Positions 26,230-37,996 are shown, numbered from the stretch's first letter. The stretch: 64,000 nt of DNA from Pseudomonas pisciculturae (GCF_015461805.1 NZ_JACVZE010000003.1:248001-312000), one strand, 5' to 3'. Numbers and translations: made by a program. The notes: generated by a model from the sequence alone, not told the origin.

Positions 26230-26318
26230 TGTGGGAGGGGGCTTGCCCCCGATTGCGGTATATCAGTCAACTTATCTCTGGCTGACACACCGCTATCGGG
26301 GGCAAGCCCCCTCCCACA
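26230..26318. repeat. REPIN downstream of putA
   Basis: TGTGGGAGGGGGCTTGCCCC at the left, inverted copy ending CCCTCCCACA at the right, with the central pair CAGTCA/GCTGAC. It is the common 'GGGGGCTTGCCCCCGAT' subtype of this window (also at 31082 and 38657). Confidence 0.88.
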
Positions 26319-26408
26319 TTTTGCAGCTCCATCACCCAAATCAATCTTGCTATCCACCCTCCATTCGCGCACTTAGACTCAGGCCAATTTCTCCAAAGGT
26401 AAGCCGCC

Positions 26409-28211
26409 ATGTCCGAGACGCTGCTCAGTTCCCGCAATCTGGCTTTCGAGCTGTACGAAGTCCTCGATGCCGAGGGCCTGACCCAGCGCGAACGGTTTGC
26501 CGAGCACAACCGCGAAACCTTCGATGCGGCGATCAGCACGGCGCGCAACATCGCCGAAAAGCACTTCGCCCCCCATAACCGCAAGAACGACGAGAACGAA
26601 CCACGCTACGAAGACGGTAAGGCGATTCTGATCCCGGAAGTGAAACCGGCCGTGGATGCCTTCCTCGAAGCGGGCTTTCTCAGCGCCGCGCGCAGTTTTG
26701 AAGCGGGCGGCATGCAACTCCCCACGCTGTTGTCCCAGGCCTGCTTTGCGCATTTCCAATCGGCAAACGCCGCGTCAACCTCGTACCCGTTCCTGACCAT
26801 GGGCGCCGCCAACCTGATCGAAAGCTTTGGCACCGACGATCAGAAACAACGCTTTTTGCAACCCATGATCGACGGCCGTTTCTTTGGCACCATGGCCCTG
26901 ACCGAGCCCCATGCCGGCTCTTCACTGTCGGATATTCGTACCCGCGCAGAACCTGCGGCTGACGGTACTTACAGGCTCAAGGGCAACAAGATCTTCATCT
27001 CTGGCGGCGACCACCCGCTGTCGGAAAACATCGTGCACATGGTGCTTGCCAAGCTGCCGGACGCGCCCGCTGGGGTGAAGGGCATTTCGCTATTTATCGT
27101 GCCCAAATTCCTGGTCAACGATGACGGCAGCCTGGGCGAACGCAATGACGTGCTGCTAGCAGGGTTGTTCCACAAGATGGGCTGGCGCGGCACCACGTCC
27201 ACAGCGCTTAACTTCGGCGATAACGGTAACTGTATCGGCTATCTGGTGGGCAAGCCTCATCAAGGCTTGAGCTGCATGTTCCAGATGATGAACGAAGCGC
27301 GCATCGGCGTCGGTATGGGCGCCGTGATGCTCGGTTACGCCGGTTATCTGTATTCGCTGGAGTACGCTCGCGAACGTCCACAAGGTCGCCTGCCGGATAG
27401 TAAAGATCCCACCACGGCTCCGGTCTCGATCATTCAGCACGCCGATATCAAACGCATGCTGTTGACCCAAAAAGCCTACGTGGAAGGCGCATTCGACCTC
27501 GGCCTTTACGCCGCCCGCCTGTTCGACGATACCACCACCCTGGCAACTGAAGCCGAGCGCAAGCAAGCCCACGAACTGCTGGACCTGCTCACCCCGATCG
27601 TCAAATCGTGGCCGTCGGAGTTTTGCCTCAAGGCCAACGAACTGGCGATCCAGATCCTCGGCGGCCACGGCTACACCCGCGAATACCCGGTGGAGCAGTA
27701 TTACCGCGACAATCGCCTGAACCCGATCCATGAAGGCACCCACGGCATCCAGTCCCTGGATCTGCTGGGGCGCAAGCTGGCGCAGAACGGCGGCGCGGGC
27801 TTGAAGCAATTGATCAGACTGATCGCCGAAACCGGCGCCCGAGCGCAAGAATATCCGTCGCTGACCGCGCTAAGTGAGCCGCTGGAGACACTGGTGACTC
27901 GCTTGCAAAGCGTCACCCTCGGCCTGCTGACGGATCTCGCCCAAGGCAAGGTCAACAGCAGCCTGGCGAACTCGGCGCTGTACCTGAAAGTGTTTGGGCA
28001 TACGGTGATTGGCTGGCGCTGGCTGGAACAAGCGATTCGCGCCGAAGAAGGGCTGGCCAAGGGCAATGCGGCCGATGTGGCGTTTTATAAAGGCAAGCTT
28101 CAAGCCGCCCGGTACTTCCTGACCTGGGAAGTACCGGGCTGCCATCATGAACTTGCGATTCTTGAGGCGCGGGATGATACGTGCCTTGGCATGCAAGAGG
28201 GATGGTTCTAA
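26409..28211 (+). CDS. Acyl-CoA dehydrogenase (FadE-like, with C-terminal extension)
   Basis: An FAD enzyme catalysing alpha,beta-dehydrogenation of acyl-CoA in beta-oxidation. The 600-residue length fits the long-form family with an extra C-terminal domain. Visible motifs are MALTEPHAGSSLSDIRTRAE and KGNKIFISGGDH (flavin/acyl binding, about 160-200), NEARIGVGMGAVMLGYAGYL, and the FAD-binding ILGGHGYTREYPVEQYYRDNR followed by HEGTHGIQSLDLLGRKL, whose Glu is the expected catalytic base. The ATG is preceded by AAGGTAA. It stands alone between a REPIN and an AT-rich small gene, so the chain-length preference cannot be read from context. Confidence 0.9.
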   Translation: MSETLLSSRNLAFELYEVLDAEGLTQRERFAEHNRETFDAAISTARNIAEKHFAPHNRKNDENEPRYEDGKAILIPEVKPAVDAFLEAGFLSAARSFEAGGMQLPTLLSQACFAHFQSANAASTSYPFLTMGAANLIESFGTDDQKQRFLQPMIDGRFFGTMALTEPHAGSSLSDIRTRAEPAADGTYRLKGNKIFISGGDHPLSENIVHMVLAKLPDAPAGVKGISLFIVPKFLVNDDGSLGERNDVLLAGLFHKMGWRGTTSTALNFGDNGNCIGYLVGKPHQGLSCMFQMMNEARIGVGMGAVMLGYAGYLYSLEYARERPQGRLPDSKDPTTAPVSIIQHADIKRMLLTQKAYVEGAFDLGLYAARLFDDTTTLATEAERKQAHELLDLLTPIVKSWPSEFCLKANELAIQILGGHGYTREYPVEQYYRDNRLNPIHEGTHGIQSLDLLGRKLAQNGGAGLKQLIRLIAETGARAQEYPSLTALSEPLETLVTRLQSVTLGLLTDLAQGKVNSSLANSALYLKVFGHTVIGWRWLEQAIRAEEGLAKGNAADVAFYKGKLQAARYFLTWEVPGCHHELAILEARDDTCLGMQEGWF

Positions 28212-28261
28212 TAGAGTTTAGTGACCTGGGGGGCGCAAAGTAATGAACGATTGATCTAAGA

Positions 28262-28281
28262 AACTGTGACTTCTCACAGTT
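28262..28281. promoter_or_regulatory. Perfect 8-bp dyad after the acyl-CoA dehydrogenase gene
   Basis: AACTGTGA, loop CTTC, TCACAGTT. There is no T-run, so it is an operator-like dyad or a weak, factor-assisted terminator. A second dyad, AATTCGA CA TCGAATT (28325-28340), lies 40 bp before the next start. Both are in an AT-rich patch. Confidence 0.4.
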
Positions 28282-28380
28282 ATCAGGGAAGTTTTTGATG
28301 AATAAGCTTCAGGTGTTAGGAACGAATTCGACATCGAATTTTTCCACTATCAACGGTCTACACCGCCTGGAGAGTTCAAC

Positions 28381-28581
28381 ATGAAAACTGCACCGACAAT
28401 TGTTCTAGTTAGTAAAAAAGGCGAGCGTTTCACCCCCCAGGATGTGACGCTGAATGAGTACCTTCTGTACGCCAACAAAGGAGACAAGCTACTCGTGTTG
28501 GGTAATAGTAAAACTGTGGATCATAAAATTTTTAACTATGAGTCCAACGATCAGTACTCCATCGAGATCGTGTACGAGTAA
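28381..28581 (+). CDS. Small AT-rich hypothetical protein, 66 residues
   Basis: Not recognised. Starts MKTAPTIVLVSKKGERF and is acidic toward the C terminus (IEIVYE); no signal peptide, membrane segment or cysteine motif. GGAGAG six bases before the ATG supports translation. The composition (many AAA, ATT, GTT and AGT codons) is clearly more AT-rich than the neighbours, and its upstream region carries two dyads, suggesting horizontal origin with its own control. It occupies the place next to zapA where 6S RNA and a 5-formyl-THF cyclo-ligase gene are usually found in pseudomonads (from memory). It could be a remnant of a phage or small mobile element. Confidence 0.6.
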   Translation: MKTAPTIVLVSKKGERFTPQDVTLNEYLLYANKGDKLLVLGNSKTVDHKIFNYESNDQYSIEIVYE

Positions 28582-28638
28582 GACCAAACGAAAAGCCTAG
28601 TGCGCGCACTGAAAAGACGCCGCGCACCAGAACATTGG

Positions 28639-28932
28639 TTAAGGTTGCCCCATCACCTTGGAAATCACCTCGACCGTGGCGCTGACTTGCTCTTGGTAAC
28701 GGTCGAGTTCCTCCTGGTGCGCCTGCTGCATTTCGATCTGCTCGGCGCACAGGTTCAGCGCCGCCAGCACCAGTAACTTATCCCCAATCAGCGTCGGGTA
28801 CTTTTTCTTGGTGGTGGCCAGGGAGGCCTTCAGCATCGTCACGGCGTGCATCAGGGTCTTGTCTTCCCCGGCCGGGGCCTTGATCGAGTAATCCTCACCG
28901 AGAATCGAAACGACCTTTATCCCCTCGCTCAT
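28639..28932 (-). CDS. zapA: Cell division protein ZapA
   Basis: ZapA bundles FtsZ filaments at the division septum. The 97-residue protein begins MSEGIKVVSILGEDYSIKA, with the ZapA N-terminal domain and a C-terminal coiled coil (about 55-95, rich in Glu/Gln: AEQIEMQQAHQEELDRYQEQ). Its ATG overlaps the stop of the upstream coiled-coil gene by four bases (ATGA). The 6S RNA gene often found after zapA was not recognised in the 57 bp before the small AT-rich gene. Confidence 0.92.
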   Translation of the reverse strand: MSEGIKVVSILGEDYSIKAPAGEDKTLMHAVTMLKASLATTKKKYPTLIGDKLLVLAALNLCAEQIEMQQAHQEELDRYQEQVSATVEVISKVMGQP

Positions 28933-29159
28933 GCGCCGACAGGACCCGCGCTCACACGCTCAACCAACGCTTGAATGCGCGCAGCGGTGGCGCCGTTTTT
29001 TTCTTCCTGCTCCATCAGGTTCAATTGCAGGCTGTCGTTCTCATCCTTGGCGCGGGCCAGTTCGGCCTTGAGGGATTCATTGCTGCCCAACAGGTCTTGA
29101 TTCTGCTGTACCAGGTCGCTGACCAGTTGTTCCAATTGGCTGAGGGATGCTTCTAACAT
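28929..29159 (-). CDS. TIGR02449-family coiled-coil protein (ZapB-like)
   Basis: A 76-residue, almost wholly coiled-coil protein (MLEASLSQLEQLVSDLVQQ...) that regularly precedes zapA in pseudomonads. The start was set at ATG 29159, since the longer frame to 29288 has no family-like sequence; the ribosome binding site is weak. Linked to zapA by an ATGA overlap, it probably has a division-related role comparable to ZapB, but this is inference from context and fold only. Confidence 0.8.
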   Translation of the reverse strand: MLEASLSQLEQLVSDLVQQNQDLLGSNESLKAELARAKDENDSLQLNLMEQEEKNGATAARIQALVERVSAGPVGA

Positions 29160-29353
29160 TTTGATTTCTCGGGCTTTTTCAAAGGGCGGTGACGATAAAG
29201 AAAATTCACCTCGGATGCCAGGGTTATCCCTGGCGCGCAGCCCGATTTTTAGGGGCCGGGCCGCACTTTCGAGCCTTAGTGACTGCAATTACCCCATCTG
29301 GTTCCTGAATCGGCCAAACCCCTCGTCAGATGCGACAAAAACGCACACACCCC

Positions 29354-29380
29354 TTTAGACTTTAGTCGTACGACCGATAG
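29354..29380 (+). promoter_or_regulatory. Possible sigma-28 (FliA) promoter of the chemoreceptor gene
   Basis: ACCGATAG (29373-29380) resembles the FliA -10 GCCGATAA at 6 of 8 positions, with TTTAGACT 11 bp upstream as a weak -35. It is placed to start transcription near 29387, which favours the downstream ATG at 29438 as translation start. Chemoreceptor genes are commonly FliA-dependent. Confidence 0.4.
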
Positions 29381-29437
29381 AGAGGCACACCCCGTCTCAT
29401 GGCCGCACGGATCGCGCTTCTCCCCAAGGTTTCCCGC

Positions 29438-31063
29438 ATGTCCCTTCGTAATATGAATATCGCGCCGCGCGCCTTTCTTGGCTTCGCGTTTATCGGCGCG
29501 CTCATGTTGTTTCTCGGTGTGTTTGCACTGAACCAGATGAGCAAGATCCGTGGTGCCGCTGAAGAGATCACCTTGTCCAGCGTGCCGAGCATTCGCGCCC
29601 TCGACGAGTTCACCCAGCTGACCCTGCGCCTGCGCGTGCTGTCCTACCGCTTGCTGACCAACCGCGAACCGGACGTGCAACAAAAGACCCTGGAGACCTT
29701 CGAGTTGCGCGACCAGCAGATCCGCACCGCCCAGGCCATCTACGAGAGGCTGATCGACAGCCGTGAAGAACGCGCCGCCTACGACGAATACGTGAGTCTG
29801 CTCGGCCAGTACCGCCAGATTGAAGCGCGCATGAAGAGCCTGTCCCAGGCCAATCAGGTCGAAGCGCTGCGCACGCTGATCAACACCGAGCTGCTGAGCA
29901 ATTCAGAGCAGGTCAACGCGGTGCTGGCGCGCTTGCTGGACATCAACAACAAAATGGCGCTGGTTACCAATGACGAAGCCAAGGCTCAATACGACCTGGC
30001 CTTTAAGTTGGTGGTCGGCCTGTTGGTCCTGGCGACTGCGCTGACCGTGCTGTTCGCGTGGTTGCTGACCCGTAGCATCACCCTGCCCATTTCCCAGGCA
30101 CTGGAGGCCGCCGAAGAAGTCGCCGAAGGCAACCTGACGCGCCCGATCAAAGTCGACGGTAATGACGAAGCGGGTCGCCTGCTGGCGGCCATGGCCAAGA
30201 TGCAGGACAAACTGCGCGACACCCTGCAACGCATCGCCGGTTCTGCCACCCAGTTGGCATCCGCCGCCGAAGAGTTGAACGCGGTCACCGACGAAAGCGC
30301 CCGTGGCCTGACCCAGCAGAACAACGAAATCGAACAAGCCGCCACGGCCGTCAACGAGATGACCAGTGCCGTGGAAGAAGTCGCACGCAATGCCGTCAGT
30401 ACGTCCGAAGCCTCGCGCAACGCCACCACGTCCGCTGGCGACGGCCGCGACCTGGTGCAGGAAACCGTCAGCGCCATCGAACGCATGAGCGGCGATGTGC
30501 AGGCGACTGCCACGTTGATTGGCGACTTGGCCAATGAGTCTCGGGATATCGGCAAGGTGTTGGACGTGATTCGCGGCCTGGCCGACCAGACCAACCTGCT
30601 GGCCCTCAACGCCGCCATTGAAGCAGCGCGTGCGGGTGAAGCCGGTCGTGGCTTTGCGGTGGTGGCCGATGAAGTGCGGGCCCTGGCCCATCGTACTCAG
30701 CAGTCCACCAGCGAGATCGAGCGGATGATCGGCAGTATCCAGGCCGGCACAGAGCACGCGGTGGATTCGATGCGTAACAGCACCGAGCGTGCGGAATCAA
30801 CGTTGAACATCGCCAAAGGTGCGGGCATTTCGCTGGAAACCATCAATACCGCGATTGTCGAGATCAATGAACGCAACCTGGTGATCGCCAGCGCGGCGGA
30901 AGAGCAGGCGCAGGTGGCGCGGGAAGTGGACCGTAACCTGGTGAACATTCGGGATTTGTCGGTGCAATCGGCGACGGGTGCAAGCCAGACCAGTGCGGCG
31001 AGCAATGAGTTGTCGCGATTGGCGGTGGATTTGAACGGCATGGTTGGCCGTTTCCGCCTTTAA
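29438..31063 (+). CDS. Methyl-accepting chemotaxis protein
   Basis: A 541-residue inner-membrane chemoreceptor: TM1 (about 11-31), a periplasmic helical ligand domain of about 155 residues resembling 4HB_MCP, TM2 (about 188-212), HAMP (213-265) and the cytoplasmic signalling coil with the conserved tip [20 protein letters not shown] and [15 protein letters not shown]. It binds CheA/CheW. ATG 29438 (AAGG eight bases upstream) gives the usual [16 protein letters not shown] start; an in-frame ATG at 29399 would add 13 residues. The C terminus lacks a CheR/CheB pentapeptide. The ligand is unknown. Confidence 0.92.
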   Translation: MSLRNMNIAPRAFLGFAFIGALMLFLGVFALNQMSKIRGAAEEITLSSVPSIRALDEFTQLTLRLRVLSYRLLTNREPDVQQKTLETFELRDQQIRTAQAIYERLIDSREERAAYDEYVSLLGQYRQIEARMKSLSQANQVEALRTLINTELLSNSEQVNAVLARLLDINNKMALVTNDEAKAQYDLAFKLVVGLLVLATALTVLFAWLLTRSITLPISQALEAAEEVAEGNLTRPIKVDGNDEAGRLLAAMAKMQDKLRDTLQRIAGSATQLASAAEELNAVTDESARGLTQQNNEIEQAATAVNEMTSAVEEVARNAVSTSEASRNATTSAGDGRDLVQETVSAIERMSGDVQATATLIGDLANESRDIGKVLDVIRGLADQTNLLALNAAIEAARAGEAGRGFAVVADEVRALAHRTQQSTSEIERMIGSIQAGTEHAVDSMRNSTERAESTLNIAKGAGISLETINTAIVEINERNLVIASAAEEQAQVAREVDRNLVNIRDLSVQSATGASQTSAASNELSRLAVDLNGMVGRFRL

Positions 31064-31081
31064 CTGACACAACTGGGTTAA

Positions 31082-31176
31082 AAATGTGGGAGGGGGCTTG
31101 CCCCCGATGGCGGTGTATCAGTAACAGATGTGCTGACTGATACACTGCCATCGGGGGCAAGCCCCCTCCCACATTT
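31082..31176. repeat. REPIN between the chemoreceptor and antiporter genes
   Basis: AAATGTGGGAGGGGGCTTGC at the left, complement ending CCCCTCCCACATTT at the right, of the GGGGGCTTGCCCCCGAT subtype. The centre is GTATCAGTAACAGATGTGCTGACTGATAC. Confidence 0.88.
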
Positions 31177-31297
31177 AGATCTGCACCCGCCTTGAAAAGC
31201 TTTTTGACAGCACAGCAATTCAACAGGTTAGAATCGCTGGCACGCAGACTGCATGGTCAGTTTGCGCCCCGTCTTGTTTGCTCATGGAGTACTGCCT

Positions 31298-33040
31298 TTG
31301 AATGCGACGACCATCAACAGCCTGTTCTTGATCGGCGCGTTGCTGGTGAGTGCGAGCATTCTGGTGAGTTCCCTTTCGTCCCGCCTGGGTATCCCGATAT
31401 TGGTGATCATCCTGGCCGTTGGCATGGTGGCCGGCGTCGATGGCGGCGGCATCATCTTTGATAACTACCCAACCGCCTATCTGGTGGGCAACCTCGCACT
31501 GGCGGTGATCCTGCTGGACGGCGGCTTGCGCACGCGGGTGGCGAGTTTCCGAGTGGCACTGTGGCCGGCGTTGTCGCTGGCCACGGTGGGGGTGTTGATT
31601 ACCACCGGCCTCACCGGCATGGCCGCGGCCTGGCTGTTTGACCTCAATATCATTCAAGGCCTGCTGATCGGCGCCATCGTCGGCTCAACCGACGCCGCCG
31701 CCGTGTTCTCGCTGCTGGGCGGTAAGGGCCTGAACGAACGGGTCACCGCCACCCTCGAAATCGAATCCGGCAGCAACGACCCGATGGCGGTGTTTCTCAC
31801 CGTTACCCTGATCGACATGCTCGCCAGCGGCCAGACCGGCCTGCACTGGAGCCTGCTGACACATTTGGTGCGCGAATTCGGTATCGGCGGCGTGGTCGGT
31901 CTGGGCGGCGGCTGGTTGATGCTGCAAATGGTCAACCGTATCAACCTGGCCACTGGCCTGTACCCGATCCTGGTGATCGCCGGCGGCCTGTTCGTATTTG
32001 CCGTCACCAACGCCTTGCACGGCAGCGGCTTCCTCGCCGTGTACCTGTGCGGCCTGGTGATCGGCAACCGCCCGGTGCGCAGCCGTCATGGCATTTTGCA
32101 TATGCTCGACGGCATGGCGTGGCTGGCGCAGATCGGCATGTTTTTGGTGCTGGGCCTGTTGGTCACGCCCCATGACTTGCTGCCGATTGCGTTGCCGGCC
32201 CTAGGCCTGGCGCTGTGGATGATTTTGTTTGCGCGGCCACTGTCGGTGATGGTTGGCCTGCTGCCGTTCAAGGCGTTCCACGGGCGCGAAAAAGGCTTTA
32301 TTGCCTGGGTTGGTTTACGCGGCGCGGTCCCGATTATTCTGGCGGTGTTCCCGCTGATGGCCGGCCTGCCCCATGCGCAGCTGTACTTCAACCTGGCGTT
32401 CTTTATCGTACTGGTCTCGCTGCTGGTGCAAGGCACCAGCTTGCCGTGGGTGGCCAAGTTGCTCAAGGTGACCGTACCACCGGACCCGGCGCCGATCTCC
32501 CGCGCAGCCCTCGAAGTACACGTCACCAGCGAGTGGGAGCTGTTCGTCTACCGCTTGGGCGCCGAGAAATGGTGCATCGGCGCGGCGCTGCGTGAGCTGA
32601 AAATGCCCGAAGGCACGCGCATCGCGGCACTGTTCCGTGGCCAACAACTGCTCCATCCGTCGGGTAGTACGGTGCTCGAAGTCGGCGATCTGCTCTGCGT
32701 GATCGGCCATGAACACAACCTGCCGGCCTTGGGCAAACTGTTCAGCCAGGCCCCGCAACGCGGCCTGGACCTGCGCTTTTTCGGCGACTTCGTGCTCGAA
32801 GGCGACGCCCAGCTGGGCGCGGTTTCCGCCCTGTATGGCCTGAAGCTTGACGGCATCGACCCGGACATGCCGCTGAGCAGCTTCATCACCCAAAAGGTTG
32901 GTGGCGCGCCCATCGTCGGCGACCAGGTGGAGTGGAACAACACCATCTGGACCGTCGCCGTCATGGAAGGGAACAAGATCGGCAAAGTGGGCGTCAGATT
33001 CCCCGAAGGAAGTCGCCCGGGCCCCGGACTCTTCCTCTAA
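31298..33040 (+). CDS. nhaP2: Potassium/proton antiporter NhaP2 (CvrA), CPA1 family
   Basis: Exchanges cytoplasmic K+ (or Na+) for protons at the inner membrane, aiding pH and osmotic balance. I chose the TTG at 31298, which has GGAG eight bases upstream and gives [20 protein letters not shown], matching E. coli NhaP2; an ATG at 31253 would add 15 unlikely residues. It has 580 residues: about 12-13 transmembrane segments ([18 protein letters not shown] and [13 protein letters not shown] carry the conserved ion-path acidic residues), then a TrkA-C domain (about 410-490) and a C-terminal CorC/HlyC-type domain. It is followed after 50 bp by the mechanosensitive channel gene, consistent with shared osmotic function. 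Confidence 0.92.
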   Translation: MNATTINSLFLIGALLVSASILVSSLSSRLGIPILVIILAVGMVAGVDGGGIIFDNYPTAYLVGNLALAVILLDGGLRTRVASFRVALWPALSLATVGVLITTGLTGMAAAWLFDLNIIQGLLIGAIVGSTDAAAVFSLLGGKGLNERVTATLEIESGSNDPMAVFLTVTLIDMLASGQTGLHWSLLTHLVREFGIGGVVGLGGGWLMLQMVNRINLATGLYPILVIAGGLFVFAVTNALHGSGFLAVYLCGLVIGNRPVRSRHGILHMLDGMAWLAQIGMFLVLGLLVTPHDLLPIALPALGLALWMILFARPLSVMVGLLPFKAFHGREKGFIAWVGLRGAVPIILAVFPLMAGLPHAQLYFNLAFFIVLVSLLVQGTSLPWVAKLLKVTVPPDPAPISRAALEVHVTSEWELFVYRLGAEKWCIGAALRELKMPEGTRIAALFRGQQLLHPSGSTVLEVGDLLCVIGHEHNLPALGKLFSQAPQRGLDLRFFGDFVLEGDAQLGAVSALYGLKLDGIDPDMPLSSFITQKVGGAPIVGDQVEWNNTIWTVAVMEGNKIGKVGVRFPEGSRPGPGLFL

Positions 33041-33090
33041 ACTGCGGGGCGACGACGCCCCCGATTCTTCACCTTGCAAGACCGGTCTCT

Positions 33091-36000
33091 ATGCCAACCC
33101 TGCGCACGTTTCTCGCCACTGCCCTGCTGGGCCTGACCCTTTGTGTCGGCACCGTTCACGCGGCCGACCCGCCCAGCGCCGACGCCATCCAGCAAACCCT
33201 GGACAAACTGCCCGACCGCAAGCTGCCCGATGCCGACATGAAGGCGTTGCAGACCATTCTGCAACAGACCCTCACGTATCTGGGCAACAAGCAGGATTAC
33301 GAGCAACGCCTGGTCGACCTCAAGCGCCAACTCGAAGACGCCCCGCGCCAGACCACCGACAACCAGCGCGAACTGACCCGCCTCAAGGCCACCAAAATCA
33401 TCCCGGTGGCGCAACGCTATGCCACCCTGCCGGTGCCGCAACTTGAGCAACTGCTGGTGCAGCGCACCACCCAGCAGGGCGACCTGCAAAAAGAACTGGC
33501 CGATGCCAACAGCCTGAGCATCGCCGCCCAGACCCGCCCCGAGCGCGCCCAGACCGAGATCAGCAGCAGCCAGACCCGCATCTTGCAGATCAATTCGATC
33601 CTCAAGGCCGGCAAAGACAACGGCAAGACCCTCAGCAGCGACCAGCGCAATCAGCTAAATGCCGAACTCGCCGCGCTCAACGCGCTGATCCCACTGCGTC
33701 GCCAGGAACTGGCCGGCAACAGCCAGCTGCAAGACCTGGGCAACAGCCAGCATGACCTGGTGATGGAAAAAACCGCGCGCCTGGAGCAAGAGATCCAGGA
33801 CCTGCAAACCCTGATCAACCAGAAACGCCTGGCCCAGTCCCAGCAGACGGTCACCCAGCAGTCCATCGAAGCGCAAAAAGCCGGCGGCAGCAGCCTGCTG
33901 GCTACCGAGAGCGCGGCCAACCTGAAGCTGTCCGACTACCTGCTCAAAAGCACTGACCGCCTCAACGACCTGACCCAAAAGAACCTGAAAACCAAGCAAC
34001 AACTCGACACAGTGACCCAGAGCGATTCCGCCCTGGACGAGCAGATCAACGTGCTCAAGGGCAGCCTGCTGCTGTCCAAGATTCTCTACAAACAAAAGCA
34101 AGCGTTGCCGCGCCTCACCGTAGACCGCGACCTGGCGGACGACATCGCCAACATTCGCCTGTACCAGTTCGAGGTCAACCAGCAGCGCGAGCTGATCAGC
34201 TCTCCAAGCGCCTATGTGGATAACTTGCTGGCCAATCAATCGCCAGAAGACGTCACGCCGCAGTTGCGCCGCACCCTGCTGGAACTGGCGATCACCCGCA
34301 GCGACCTGCTGGAGCGCCTGAGCCGTGAGCTGAGCGCGCTGCTCAATGAATCCATCACCCTGCAACTGAACCAGAAACAACTGCTGAGCACCGCCACCAC
34401 GTTGCGCGCCACGCTGGACGAGCAGATGTTCTGGATCCCCAGTAACAAGCCGCTGGACACCGAGTGGCTGGAAACCGTGCCGGCGCACCTGAGCAAACAG
34501 GTCACCACCCTGCCCTGGGCCTCCAGCGTCAGCGAGCTCTATGATGGCCTGACCCAGCGCCCGCTGCTGTTCCTGCCGCTGTTGCTGTTGATCGGTGCCC
34601 TGCTGTGGCGGCGTAAAGCGCTGTACCAGCGCCTGAACAAGGTCCATCAGGACATTGGGCACTTCAAGCGCGACAGCCAGTGGCATACGCCCCAGGCGAT
34701 CCTGATCAATATCCTGCTGGCGATGCCCGTGGCCCTGGGTTTGGCGCTATGCGGCTATGCGTTGCAAATCGACGCCCGCGGGCAAAACGCCAACCTGGGG
34801 GCGGCGCTGCTGCAAATCGCCCAGGCGTGGATGGTGTTCTACACCGCTTACCGCATCCTGGCGCCGGGCGGCGTGGCCGAGTTGCACTTCCGTTGGGAAA
34901 AGCCCCAGGTCGAATTCCTGCAAGGCTGGGTACGCAAGCTTGGCTTGGTGGTGCTGGCCCTGGTGGCCGTGGTGGCAATTGCCGAGCTGCAACCTGCGGC
35001 GCTGGCCGACGACGTGCTGGGCATCGGCGTGGTGCTGACCTGCTACGCGCTGATGGCCTGGTTGCTGGGCCGCTTGCTGCTCAACAGCCCCACCCACGAA
35101 AAAGCCTCCCTGTTTCGCAAGGCCGTGGGCCTGCTGTTTACCGCGTTGCCCATCGCGCTGTTTATTGCCGTGTGTTTCGGCTACTACTACACCGCGCTCA
35201 AGCTCAGCGACCGGTTGATCAACACCCTATACCTGCTGATGTTCTGGCTGGTGATCGAAGCCACGTTCGTCCGCTGGTTGAGTGTTGCCGCACGGCGCCT
35301 GGCCTACGCCCGCGCCCTGGCCAAACGCCAGGCGGCCAAGGAAGCCGGCGAAGGCGAAGCGGTAATCGAAGAGCCGACCCTGGACATCGAAAAGGTCAAC
35401 GAACAATCCCTGCGCTTGATTCGCCTGGCCTTGCTAGGCGGCTTTATCGCAGCGCTGTACTGGGTGTGGTCTGACTTGATCTCGGTGTTTTCCTACCTCG
35501 ACAACGTCACCCTCTACGAATACACCAGCGGCACCGGCGCCAATATCAGCATGGTGCCCATCAGCATCGGCGACTTGCTCGGTGCGCTGATCATCATCGG
35601 CATCACCTTCGCCCTGGCGCGCAACCTGCCCGGTTTGCTGGAGGTACTGGTGCTGTCCAAGCTGGACCTGGCCCAGGGCAGCGCCTACGCGACCACCACG
35701 TTGCTGTCGTATGTGATTGCCGGCGTGGGCTTTGTCTCGACGCTGTCGACCCTCGGCGTGAGCTGGGACAAGCTGCAATGGCTGGTGGCGGCGCTGTCGG
35801 TGGGGTTGGGCTTCGGGATGCAGGAGATTTTCGCCAACTTTATCTCCGGCATCATGATTTTGTTCGAGCGCCCGGTGCGCATTGGCGACACGATTACCAT
35901 CGGCAACCTGTCGGGCACGGTGAGCAAGATTCGCATCCGCGCCACCACGATCACCGACTTTGATCGCAAGGACATCATCGTCCCGAACAAGACGTTTATC

Positions 36001-36474
36001 ACCGGGCAACTGATCAACTGGTCGCTGACCGACACCATCACCCGCGTCACACTCAAACTCGGCGTGGACTACGGCTCTGATCTTGATCTTGTGAAGGAAT
36101 TGCTGCTCAAGGCTGCGCGAGAAAATCCGCGAGTGCTCAAAGAGCCCGAGCCCCACGTGTACTTCCTCAACTTCGGTGAAAGCACGCTGGACCACGAACT
36201 GCGTATGCACGTGCGCGACCTGGGCGACCGAAACCCGGTGCTCGACGAGGTCAACCGCTACATCAACCGTGAGTTCAAGAAGCAGCACATCAACATCTCG
36301 TTCCGACAGATGGAGGTGTACCTCAAGAACATGCACGGCCAGGAATACAAGCTGGTGCCGGTGGAGGACGATCGCAAAACCATCGTGCCGCCCGCTCCAA
36401 CCCCCGACGCACCCGAGCCGCCCGCCGGCAACATCGCGGATGCGCCAGAGCCGCCGCCGAGCAAACTCGACTAA
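33091..36474 (+). CDS. mscK: Large mechanosensitive channel of the MscK/KefA family
   Basis: An inner-membrane channel opened by membrane tension, relieving hypo-osmotic shock. The start ATG 33091 begins a signal peptide (MPTLRTFLATALLGLTLCVGTVHAADP). The 1127 residues comprise a periplasmic coiled-coil region rich in Gln/Leu (about 30-480), about 11 transmembrane helices (from about 495), and the MscS pore/beta domain with GLGFGMQEIFANFISGIM, RPVRIGDTITIGNLSGTV and VPNKTFITGQLINWS. The tail is acidic and proline-rich (PAPTPDAPEPPAGN). Length matches E. coli MscK (1120). A stem-loop at 36486-36513 follows the stop immediately. Confidence 0.93.
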   Translation: MPTLRTFLATALLGLTLCVGTVHAADPPSADAIQQTLDKLPDRKLPDADMKALQTILQQTLTYLGNKQDYEQRLVDLKRQLEDAPRQTTDNQRELTRLKATKIIPVAQRYATLPVPQLEQLLVQRTTQQGDLQKELADANSLSIAAQTRPERAQTEISSSQTRILQINSILKAGKDNGKTLSSDQRNQLNAELAALNALIPLRRQELAGNSQLQDLGNSQHDLVMEKTARLEQEIQDLQTLINQKRLAQSQQTVTQQSIEAQKAGGSSLLATESAANLKLSDYLLKSTDRLNDLTQKNLKTKQQLDTVTQSDSALDEQINVLKGSLLLSKILYKQKQALPRLTVDRDLADDIANIRLYQFEVNQQRELISSPSAYVDNLLANQSPEDVTPQLRRTLLELAITRSDLLERLSRELSALLNESITLQLNQKQLLSTATTLRATLDEQMFWIPSNKPLDTEWLETVPAHLSKQVTTLPWASSVSELYDGLTQRPLLFLPLLLLIGALLWRRKALYQRLNKVHQDIGHFKRDSQWHTPQAILINILLAMPVALGLALCGYALQIDARGQNANLGAALLQIAQAWMVFYTAYRILAPGGVAELHFRWEKPQVEFLQGWVRKLGLVVLALVAVVAIAELQPAALADDVLGIGVVLTCYALMAWLLGRLLLNSPTHEKASLFRKAVGLLFTALPIALFIAVCFGYYYTALKLSDRLINTLYLLMFWLVIEATFVRWLSVAARRLAYARALAKRQAAKEAGEGEAVIEEPTLDIEKVNEQSLRLIRLALLGGFIAALYWVWSDLISVFSYLDNVTLYEYTSGTGANISMVPISIGDLLGALIIIGITFALARNLPGLLEVLVLSKLDLAQGSAYATTTLLSYVIAGVGFVSTLSTLGVSWDKLQWLVAALSVGLGFGMQEIFANFISGIMILFERPVRIGDTITIGNLSGTVSKIRIRATTITDFDRKDIIVPNKTFITGQLINWSLTDTITRVTLKLGVDYGSDLDLVKELLLKAARENPRVLKEPEPHVYFLNFGESTLDHELRMHVRDLGDRNPVLDEVNRYINREFKKQHINISFRQMEVYLKNMHGQEYKLVPVEDDRKTIVPPAPTPDAPEPPAGNIADAPEPPPSKLD

Positions 36475-37986
<1,512 letters not shown>

Positions 37987-37996
37987 ACGCTATTCC

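Noticed and set aside
28582..28640. 6S RNA (ssrS) next to zapA
   Set aside because: The gap after zapA is only 57 bp and overlaps no 6S-like long bulged hairpin that I could draw; not annotated.
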